Source: Casp-actino8 sp041159745 (GTDB lineage: Bacteria > Actinomycetota > Acidimicrobiia > Acidimicrobiales > Ilumatobacteraceae). From it: DNA of 20,293 nucleotides. The DNA lies in NCBI GenBank assembly GCA_041159745.1, contig JBEAXP010000093.1:1-20293 (forward strand), given 5' to 3'. Below, piece by piece: positions 14,117 to 20,293 of this stretch; the stretch's first letter is position 1; every line of letters begins with the position of its first letter. The notes beneath the pieces were generated by a model. That model saw nothing but the letters and a program-made list of their open reading frames with translations, had not been told where the DNA came from and searched no databases. The position numbers and the translations under genes are program-made.

Positions 14117-16783
14117 GTGCCGTACGTCTACTCCTTCGATCACAAACACCGTCGTCCTCCCATGCAGATGAAAGATCTGCTCGGTGGCAAGGGCGCCAAC
14201 CTCGCCGAGATGACGAGTGTCCTCAAGCTTCCGGTTCCGGCCGGATTCACGATCTCCACCGACGCGTGTCGCGCGTACATGCACGGCGGATGGCCGAAGG
14301 GACTCGACGCCGAGATCAAGACGCAGGTCGCCAAGCTCGAGAAGGCGATGAAGCGCAAGCTCGGCGACGCGAAGGATCCGCTGCTCGTGAGCGTGCGCTC
14401 GGGCGCGAAGTTCTCGATGCCCGGAATGATGGACACGGTCCTGAACCTCGGTCTCAACGACCAGAGCGTCAAGGGTCTGGCCGCCGTCACCAACAACGAG
14501 CGGTTCGCGTACGACTCGTATCGCCGATTCATCTCGATGTACGGCCGTATCGTCCTCGGCATCGATGGGGCGCTCTTCGAGCATCCGCTCGAGCACGCCA
14601 AGCAGGCGGCGGGCGTCAAGTCGGACGCCGAGCTCTCGCCGGCCGTTCTGAAGACGCTGTGCTCCGAGTACCTCGAAGTGGTCAAGCGGGTCACCGGCAA
14701 GCCCTTCCCGCAGAAGCCCGACGCTCAGCTGCGTGGTGCGGTCGAAGCGGTGTTCAAGAGCTGGAACGGAGCGCGGGCCATCGCGTACCGCGTGCGCGAG
14801 AAGATCTCGCACGATCTCGGCACCGCCGTGAACGTGCAGTCCATGGTGTTCGGCAACCGCGACGACAACTCCGGTACCGGCGTGGGCTTCACCCGCAACG
14901 CCGCCACCGGCGACAACCACCCCTATGGCGACTTCCTCGTGAACGCGCAGGGCGAGGACGTCGTGGCCGGTATTCGCAACACCGAGGACCTCGACGCGCT
15001 CAAGGCTCAGTTCCCCAAGATCCACAAGGAACTCCTGGCGATCTTCTCGCGTCTCGAGGCGCACTATAAGGACATGTGCGACACCGAGTTCACGATCGAA
15101 CAGGGCAAGTTGTGGATGCTCCAAACACGCGTGGGCAAGCGCACCGGAGCGGCCGCCCTCAAGATGGCCGTCGACATGACGAAGGGAACGAAGGGCCCGA
15201 AGGGCGTCTGGAAGATCTCCAAGACCGAGGCCATCTCGCGCGTTTCGGCCGAACACCTCGATCAGGTTCTGCACCCGCAGTTCGAGGGCGGCAAGAACAA
15301 GGTGATCGCCAAGGGCTTGGCCGCATCACCCGGCGCCGCCGTGGGCAAGGTGTACTTCACCGCCGACGATGCCGCCGACGCCGCCGATCGCGGCGAGAAG
15401 GTCGTGCTCGTTCGCAACGAAACGAGCCCCGAAGACGTGCACGGAATGATGGTGTCGCAGGGCATCCTCACCGCCCGCGGCGGACTCGTCAGCCATGCCG
15501 CCGTGGTGGCTCGTGGTTGGGGAACCCCGGCCGTGGTGGGCGCCGAAGCCGTCAAGATCGAAGGCAAGCAGTTCACCGTGGGCGACGTGGTGGTGCGCGA
15601 AGGCGACATCATCTCGCTCGACGGAACCACGGGTGAAGTGGTTCTCGGCGAGGTGAAGTTGTCGGCGGCCAAGCCGCCCAAGGAGTTCGACATCATCCTC
15701 AAGTGGGCCGACGAGATCCGCAAGGGCAAGTTGGCGGTGCGCGCCAACGCCGACACCGGTGAAGACGCCGACAACGCGCGCAAGTTGGGCGCCGAGGGCA
15801 TCGGTCTGTGCCGCACCGAGCACATGTTCCTCGCGCCCGATCGCTTGCCGGTCGTCCGTCGCATGATCCTGGCCAACACCCCGGCCGAAGAAGCGGCCGC
15901 ACTCGAGGAGTTGCGCCGTGTTCAGAAGCTCGACTTCGTGGAGATCCTGAAGGCGATGGACGGCCTGCCCGTCACCGTGCGACTCCTCGACCCGCCGTTG
16001 CACGAGTTCCTTCCGCGCGTCGACGAACTCGAGATCAAGCGCGCCGAGCACGGTCTGTCGCCCGAAGAAGAGCGTTTGCTCTCGGTCGCCAAGGAGTGGG
16101 CCGAGTTCAACCCGATGCTCGGAACGCGCGGAGTTCGTCTCGGCGTGGTCAAGCCGGGCCTCTACGCCATGCAGGTTCGTGCACTTCTCGAAGCCGCCGC
16201 CGAGCGCGCGGCCAAGGGCGGCAAGCCGATCGTCGAAGTGATGATTCCGCTCACCGTCACGCGCGAGGAGCTCGCACTCGCCCGCTCGTGGGTGGTCGAA
16301 GGCATCGCCGAGGCCACCAAGAAGCAGGCGAAGAAGCCCAAGGTTTCGATCGGAACGATGATCGAGACCCCGCGGGCCGCGTTGCGTGCCGACGAATTGT
16401 CGGAAGAGGCCGACTTCTTCAGCTTCGGCACCAACGACCTCACTCAGATGACCTTCGGATTCAGCCGCGACGACGTGGAGAGCCGCATGATGCCGGCTTA
16501 CCTCGAAGGTGGCCTGCTCAAGCGGAATCCGTTCGAAACGATCGACCAGAACGGTGTCGGCGAATTGGTCCGCATCGCGTCGGATCGAGGCCGCAAGGCC
16601 AAGCCCGGCATCAAGCTCGGAGTTTGCGGCGAACACGGCGGCGACCCCGAGTCGATCGACTTCTTCTACCGAGTGGGCCTCGATTACGTGTCGTGCTCGC
16701 CGTTCCGTGTTCCGATCGCCCGTTTGTCGGCGGCTCAGGCCGTGATCGCGGGTCAAGGTGGTAAGAAGTCGGAGACGAAGTAG
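14117..16783 (+). CDS. ppdK: Pyruvate, phosphate dikinase
   Basis: PPDK interconverts pyruvate, ATP and phosphate with PEP, AMP and pyrophosphate. The 888-residue protein has the family's length and three-domain order: an N-terminal nucleotide-binding domain (GGKGANLAEM at 23-32, SMPGMMDTV near 100), a central swivelling domain with phospho-histidine H460 in GGLVSHAAVVARGWG, and a C-terminal PEP/pyruvate barrel with NDLTQMTFGFSRDD and catalytic C837 in GVCGEHGGD. Position 458, two before the histidine, is Val where plant and many bacterial enzymes have the Thr targeted by the PDRP regulator. GTG 14117 is chosen because TAAACT ends 8 bases upstream and the protein begins VPYVYSFDHKH, as PPDKs do. 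AIM24 follows after 34 bases. Confidence 0.96.
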   Translation: MPYVYSFDHKHRRPPMQMKDLLGGKGANLAEMTSVLKLPVPAGFTISTDACRAYMHGGWPKGLDAEIKTQVAKLEKAMKRKLGDAKDPLLVSVRSGAKFSMPGMMDTVLNLGLNDQSVKGLAAVTNNERFAYDSYRRFISMYGRIVLGIDGALFEHPLEHAKQAAGVKSDAELSPAVLKTLCSEYLEVVKRVTGKPFPQKPDAQLRGAVEAVFKSWNGARAIAYRVREKISHDLGTAVNVQSMVFGNRDDNSGTGVGFTRNAATGDNHPYGDFLVNAQGEDVVAGIRNTEDLDALKAQFPKIHKELLAIFSRLEAHYKDMCDTEFTIEQGKLWMLQTRVGKRTGAAALKMAVDMTKGTKGPKGVWKISKTEAISRVSAEHLDQVLHPQFEGGKNKVIAKGLAASPGAAVGKVYFTADDAADAADRGEKVVLVRNETSPEDVHGMMVSQGILTARGGLVSHAAVVARGWGTPAVVGAEAVKIEGKQFTVGDVVVREGDIISLDGTTGEVVLGEVKLSAAKPPKEFDIILKWADEIRKGKLAVRANADTGEDADNARKLGAEGIGLCRTEHMFLAPDRLPVVRRMILANTPAEEAAALEELRRVQKLDFVEILKAMDGLPVTVRLLDPPLHEFLPRVDELEIKRAEHGLSPEEERLLSVAKEWAEFNPMLGTRGVRLGVVKPGLYAMQVRALLEAAAERAAKGGKPIVEVMIPLTVTREELALARSWVVEGIAEATKKQAKKPKVSIGTMIETPRAALRADELSEEADFFSFGTNDLTQMTFGFSRDDVESRMMPAYLEGGLLKRNPFETIDQNGVGELVRIASDRGRKAKPGIKLGVCGEHGGDPESIDFFYRVGLDYVSCSPFRVPIARLSAAQAVIAGQGGKKSETK

Positions 16784-16817
16784 CAGTTGACGCCCGAGGG
16801 CGCCAGAAGGAGTGACC

Positions 16818-17537
16818 ATGCAGGTTCAGACTCGACTGGGTCCCGCGTTCGCTGTGGCCCGAATCCAACTCGACCCGAACGAGACGGTTCGCGTCGAAAG
16901 CGGAGCAATGATGGCGATGTCGGCCGGAGTCACCCTCCAGTCGAAGGCGGAAGGTGGAGTTCTCAAGAGCCTCAAGCGTGCGGCGCTGGGAGGGGAGAGT
17001 TTCTTCGTCAGTTCCTACACGGCTCCGGCCAATGGGGGTTTCGTCGATGTGGCGTCCCGCTTGGCGGGCGATGTCGTCGTGATGGACGTGACTCCGACGA
17101 CGCCTTTGTTCATATCGAAGGGCTCATGGTTGGCCAATGATCCGAATGTCGAGATCAACACGCAGTGGGGTGGGTTCAAGAATCTTTTCGGCTCGGAGGG
17201 CGGTTTCATCCTGCGGGCCGAAGGTGCTGGACCAGTCGTCTTCTCGTGTTACGGCGCACTGGAGGTGTGGAATCTCGGCGCGGGCGAGACCATTTCGGTC
17301 GACACGGGACACATGGTCGCCTACGAGAGCACCGTCAACATGAGCATTCGCCAGGCTTCGGGTGGAGTGGTTCAGACGTTCAAGAGCGGCGAAGGTCTGA
17401 TCTTCGACTTCACCGGACCGGGACGCGTATGGACCCAGACTCGAAACCCGAACGAGTTCTTGGGTTGGATCCAGGCAGCGCTCGGGCCGTCGAGTGGGAA
17501 CAGCGGAGGCATCGGCGGCCTCTTCACCCGAAGTTGA
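16818..17537 (+). CDS. AIM24 family protein (DUF124, TIGR00266-like)
   Basis: The 239-residue protein is an all-beta, glycine-rich AIM24/DUF124 member. Family signatures seen here are ESGAMMAMSAGV near the N-terminus, GGESFFVSSYTA, PLFISKGSWLA and FKSGEGLIFDFTGPG. The yeast namesake is mitochondrial; the bacterial function is not established. No signal peptide or membrane segment is visible. ATG 16818 is preferred over the in-frame GTG at 16812 because AGAAGGAG lies directly upstream at ideal spacing and overlaps that GTG. It is 34 bases after ppdK with no promoter motif of its own, so it is probably read through from ppdK. Its stop overlaps the best TerC start. Confidence 0.88.
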   Translation: MQVQTRLGPAFAVARIQLDPNETVRVESGAMMAMSAGVTLQSKAEGGVLKSLKRAALGGESFFVSSYTAPANGGFVDVASRLAGDVVVMDVTPTTPLFISKGSWLANDPNVEINTQWGGFKNLFGSEGGFILRAEGAGPVVFSCYGALEVWNLGAGETISVDTGHMVAYESTVNMSIRQASGGVVQTFKSGEGLIFDFTGPGRVWTQTRNPNEFLGWIQAALGPSSGNSGGIGGLFTRS

Positions 17538-18559
17538 ATCCGTTGGCTGGCGCTCTGTCACACGTCTTCGTGCGGGCCGAGTCGTCGAAGTCGAACTTCG
17601 TCGATCTATCGGTTCCCGGCTGGGCCTGGATCGCGCTCATCGCCTTCATCGGGGTTCTCCTGATGGTCGACATCCTGGTGATTCATCGCAACGCCCACGA
17701 GGTCCACATTCGCGAGGCGGCGATCGAGAGCACGGTGTGGATCTCTCTCGGTGTGGCGTTCACCGCGGTCATCGCCATCGCCTTCGGGGGAGCGGCGTCG
17801 GGCGAGTACATCAGCGGCTATCTCATCGAGAAGAGCCTCAGCGTCGACAACGTCTTCGTCTGGGCTCTGATTCTCAGTTACTTCAAGATTCCGCCCAAAC
17901 TTCAACATCGCGTTCTTTTCTGGGGAATCTTCGGCGCCCTGGCCATGCGGGCCATCTTCATCTTCGCCGGAGTCGCCCTCATCGAGAAGTTCGACTGGGT
18001 TCTGTACGTGTTCGGTGCGTTCCTCTTGTTCACCGCCATCAAGTTGGTGGTGGAGGACGAGGAGGAGATCGATCCGGCCTCGGGTCGCTTCTACAAACTC
18101 ATCAACAAGGTCGTGCACACGTCACCCAACTTCGACGGCCAGAAGCTGTTCACTCGCGAGAACGGCCGCCGGGTCGCCACGCCGCTCTTCGCGGTTCTCC
18201 TCCTCATCGAGTTCACCGACGTTCTCTTCGCGGTCGACTCGGTTCCGGCGGTTCTGGCGGTTAGTCGCGAGCAGTTCATCGTCTTCTCGTCGAATGCCTT
18301 CGCGATCCTCGGCCTGCGCGCCCTCTACTTCTTGTTGGCCGATGCCCACGCTCGCTTCAGCTATCTGAAGGAAGGACTGGCGATCATCCTCGCGTTCGTC
18401 GGCGTGAAGATGATCATCCATGGCTGGTACCACATCCCCACCTGGCTGTCGCTCGTGGTGATCACCATCGTGATCGCCGCGGCCATCGGTTTCTCGCTCA
18501 AGGCCGATCGCGTGCCGGCGCCTCACCACGAGAATCCGCCACCCTTAGACGAGCGTTAG
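17534..18559 (+). CDS. TerC family integral membrane protein
   Basis: TerC proteins are multi-pass membrane proteins linked to tellurite resistance and, in characterised relatives (E. coli Alx, Bacillus MeeF/MeeY), to manganese export. From the chosen start it has 341 residues and about seven or eight hydrophobic helices, beginning near residue 30 (GWAWIALIAFIGVLLMVDIL). The two conserved acidic signatures are present: GEYISGYLIEKSLSVDNVFVW and EFTDVLFAVDSVPAV. The start is uncertain. TTG 17534 overlaps the AIM24 stop as TTGA, fitting coupling; TTG 17543 or GTG 17570 are alternatives, and none has a good ribosome binding site. No tellurite genes are near, so a metal-homeostasis role is the safer inference. 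Confidence 0.9.
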   Translation: MNPLAGALSHVFVRAESSKSNFVDLSVPGWAWIALIAFIGVLLMVDILVIHRNAHEVHIREAAIESTVWISLGVAFTAVIAIAFGGAASGEYISGYLIEKSLSVDNVFVWALILSYFKIPPKLQHRVLFWGIFGALAMRAIFIFAGVALIEKFDWVLYVFGAFLLFTAIKLVVEDEEEIDPASGRFYKLINKVVHTSPNFDGQKLFTRENGRRVATPLFAVLLLIEFTDVLFAVDSVPAVLAVSREQFIVFSSNAFAILGLRALYFLLADAHARFSYLKEGLAIILAFVGVKMIIHGWYHIPTWLSLVVITIVIAAAIGFSLKADRVPAPHHENPPPLDER

Positions 18560-18562
18560 CCT
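18557..18562 (+). promoter_or_regulatory. Putative -10 element of dnaG overlapping the TerC stop codon (TAGCCT)
   Basis: TAGCCT ends 6 bases before the dnaG ATG and its first three bases are the TAG stop of the TerC gene. It is the same hexamer with the same spacing as at hisC. Confidence 0.5.
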
Positions 18563-18568
18563 TCGCCC

Positions 18569-20293
18569 ATGGCGATCGTCGAGGACGACATCGAGAGAGT
18601 GCGGGCGGCCACGTCCATCGTCGAAGTCGTTCAGCAGTCCGTCGCCTTGCGCCGCGTGGGCCGCAACTGGGTCGGCCTGTGTCCCTTCCACGCCGAGAAG
18701 AGCGGCTCGTTCAACGTTCGCGAAGACACCGGTCGATACAAGTGCTTCGGCTGCCAGGCCGCCGGCGACGTGTTCAAGTTCGTGCAGGAGATCGACCATG
18801 TCGACTTCGTGCAGGCCGTCGAGAAGCTGGCCTCCCGCTCGGGGATCACTCTCCACTACACGACGGGCGGCGAAGGCAAGGATCGCCAGCGACGCAAGAA
18901 GTTGGTGGAGGCTCTCGATGCCGCGGTCGAGTGGTACCACCAGCGGCTGCTCACGGCTCCGGACGCCCGTGCCGCGCGCGACTACTTGCGCCAACGGGGT
19001 TTGTCGGGCGACGTGGCCCGACAGTTCCGCCTCGGCTGGGCCCCCGACGACTGGGATCTGCTGAGTTCGCACTTGCGCGGCGAGGGTTTCGCCGCCGACG
19101 TTCTCAACGACACCGGTTTGGCCTTCGCCAATCGAACCGGCCGACTCCAGGACGCGTTCCGGGCTCGCGTGATGTTCCCAATCTTCACCGACACCGGCGA
19201 ACCGGTCGCCTTCGGAGGCCGCATCCTTCCCGGTAGCAGCGATCCGGCGAAGTACAAGAACTCGCCCGAGACGAAGGTGTACTTCAAGTCGAAAACTCTG
19301 TACGGCCTCAACTGGGCCAAGGCCGACGTGGTGAAGCACGACCAAGTCGTGGTGTGCGAGGGCTACACCGACGTGATCGGCTTCCATCGCTCGGGAGTCA
19401 CGCGGGCGGTGGCCACTTGCGGAACCGCGCTGACCGAAGAGCACGTCCGCATCCTCAAGCGGTTCGCCAGCCGGGTGGTGCTGGCGTTCGATGCCGACGC
19501 GGCGGGTCAGGGTGCGGCCGAGAAGTTCTACGAGTGGGAGAAGAAGTACCAGGTGCAGGTGTCGGTGGCCCGTTTCCCCGACGGCAAGGACCCGGGTGAT
19601 CTGGCCCTCACCGATCCCGAATCGCTGGCCGTGGCCGTCGACGAGGCCATGCCGTTCCTCGGCTTCCGAGTCAATCGAGTGGTGACGAGTGCACCGCTGC
19701 GCAGCCCCGAGGATCGCGCCCGGGTCGCGTCACGGGCTCTCGCCGTCATCAACGAGCATCCCGATGTGAACGTGCGCAAGCTCTACGCCGGGGAGGTCGC
19801 GGCGCGGGTGGGTCTGCCGGTCGCCGACCTGGCGCGTCAGGCCGAGACCCGTCGCGTGGTCGCGGTGTCCGACGAGCCGACGAATCAACCCGCGGCCGCT
19901 CCGGTTCCCGAGTTCAACGCCGAGTTCGCCGCCATCTCGCTGCTGCTGCAGCAGTGGGACGACATCGCTCCCTGGTTGATCGCCGATCTGTTCGCATCCG
20001 ATGCGGCGCGCCGAGCCTTCGAAGTTCTCGGTCGGGCCTCCGAAGCCGACGCGGGCCTTCTCATCAACAACGCGATGGACCTCGCCGATCCGGAGGTACG
20101 CGAACTCCTGGAGCGGGCGGCCGTCGCCGACATCGACGTGACTCCGGCTCTTGTCGCGTTCGATCTCATCGCCGTCGCCGTGCGCCGCACACTGGCCCAA
20201 CGCACCCGGCTCACCGATCCCGACGAGATCCGCGCCGACCGCGACGCCCGCCAGAAACTCGAGGAGATCGACTCCGAACGCACCGCTCAGGGG
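18569..20293 (+). CDS. dnaG: DNA primase, C-terminus cut off by window edge
   Basis: DnaG makes RNA primers at the replication fork. The 575 visible codons are open to the window end. The N-terminal zinc-binding domain has C38, H41, C59 and C62 (CPFH and CFGC). The RNA polymerase domain has GRILPGSSDPAKYKNSPET. The Toprim core has E264 in CEGYTDVIG and D308/D310 in FDADAAG. The start of the C-terminal helicase-binding domain is present but its end is missing; bacterial primases are typically about 600-650 residues. ATG 18569 follows TAGCCT by 6 bases and the TerC stop by 9 bases, with no Shine-Dalgarno motif, so it may have its own leaderless transcript as well as readthrough. Confidence 0.96.
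   Translation, partial: MAIVEDDIERVRAATSIVEVVQQSVALRRVGRNWVGLCPFHAEKSGSFNVREDTGRYKCFGCQAAGDVFKFVQEIDHVDFVQAVEKLASRSGITLHYTTGGEGKDRQRRKKLVEALDAAVEWYHQRLLTAPDARAARDYLRQRGLSGDVARQFRLGWAPDDWDLLSSHLRGEGFAADVLNDTGLAFANRTGRLQDAFRARVMFPIFTDTGEPVAFGGRILPGSSDPAKYKNSPETKVYFKSKTLYGLNWAKADVVKHDQVVVCEGYTDVIGFHRSGVTRAVATCGTALTEEHVRILKRFASRVVLAFDADAAGQGAAEKFYEWEKKYQVQVSVARFPDGKDPGDLALTDPESLAVAVDEAMPFLGFRVNRVVTSAPLRSPEDRARVASRALAVINEHPDVNVRKLYAGEVAARVGLPVADLARQAETRRVVAVSDEPTNQPAAAPVPEFNAEFAAISLLLQQWDDIAPWLIADLFASDAARRAFEVLGRASEADAGLLINNAMDLADPEVRELLERAAVADIDVTPALVAFDLIAVAVRRTLAQRTRLTDPDEIRADRDARQKLEEIDSERTAQG

Noticed and set aside
14102..15274. 390-codon antisense ORF opposite the start of ppdK
   Set aside because: Shadow of PPDK; it would also cover the PPDK promoter region, and it shows no family features.
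16791..16802. CGCCC-GA-GGGCG inverted repeat between ppdK and AIM24 as a terminator
   Set aside because: The two-base loop is too tight, there is no T-tract, and the ribosome binding site of AIM24 follows at once.
16812..16817. GTG at 16812 as the AIM24 start
   Set aside because: It overlaps the Shine-Dalgarno sequence AGAAGGAG that is correctly spaced for the ATG at 16818.
15326..16819. 497-codon antisense ORF opposite ppdK
   Set aside because: It is the mirror frame of a fully motif-supported PPDK. High GC at third positions keeps the opposite frame open, and its protein has no recognisable motif.
18545..19444. 299-codon antisense ORF opposite dnaG
   Set aside because: Shadow of the primase zinc and Toprim region, which is clearly the coding strand.
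1..20293. CRISPR arrays, tRNA or rRNA genes, insertion sequences, prophage or plasmid genes
   Set aside because: No direct-repeat series, tRNA-like cloverleaf, transposase or integrase reading frame was found; base composition looks even throughout by eye.

Overview
The window is high-GC and gene-dense, with almost no non-coding DNA. It looks like a chromosomal segment of an actinomycete. The evidence is a mycothiol synthase (mshD), a hisC-B-H-A-F block followed after a gap by hisI and trpE (an order known from actinobacterial chromosomes), and constant use of GTG starts. HisA looks like an ordinary HisA rather than the dual-function PriA of Mycobacterium and Streptomyces. This hints at a deeper or less usual lineage such as Acidimicrobiia, but that placement is inference. 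I see no mobile elements, CRISPR arrays, tRNA or rRNA genes. No stretch longer than 300 bases lacks a gene.

Layout: 1-2555 is a minus-strand pair, mshD then pepF (pepF runs off the left edge). Divergent from it is nth (2597-3256). A 68-codon minus-strand gene (3279-3485) fills the space before the histidine operon hisC-hisB-hisH-hisA-hisF plus a homocysteine methyltransferase gene (3555-8151), whose genes overlap or abut. An AKR6-like aldo/keto reductase (8186-9190) converges on an alpha/beta hydrolase (9177-9797). The hydrolase is divergent from a second operon: groES-like, hisI, trpE, ygfZ (9822-12813). That operon converges on an M50 membrane protease (12820-14070), which is divergent from pyruvate phosphate dikinase (14117-16783). 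AIM24-family, TerC-family and primase genes follow; dnaG runs off the right edge.

Functional themes are histidine biosynthesis (six enzymes; hisG, hisD and hisE are not here), entry into tryptophan synthesis, thiol and one-carbon metabolism (MshD, methionine formation, YgfZ), PEP/pyruvate interconversion, DNA repair and replication (Nth, DnaG), and membrane and protein homeostasis.

The clearest signal beyond the genes is regulatory. All ten genes that begin a putative transcription unit have a TANNNT hexamer ending 6-8 nt before the start codon, which is the geometry of leaderless transcription. The eleven downstream genes lack it; they use Shine-Dalgarno motifs, 4-base overlaps or close abutment instead. 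In the hydrolase/groES gap a single palindrome supplies both divergent -10 elements. I found no convincing new multi-gene system; the content is mainly core metabolism.
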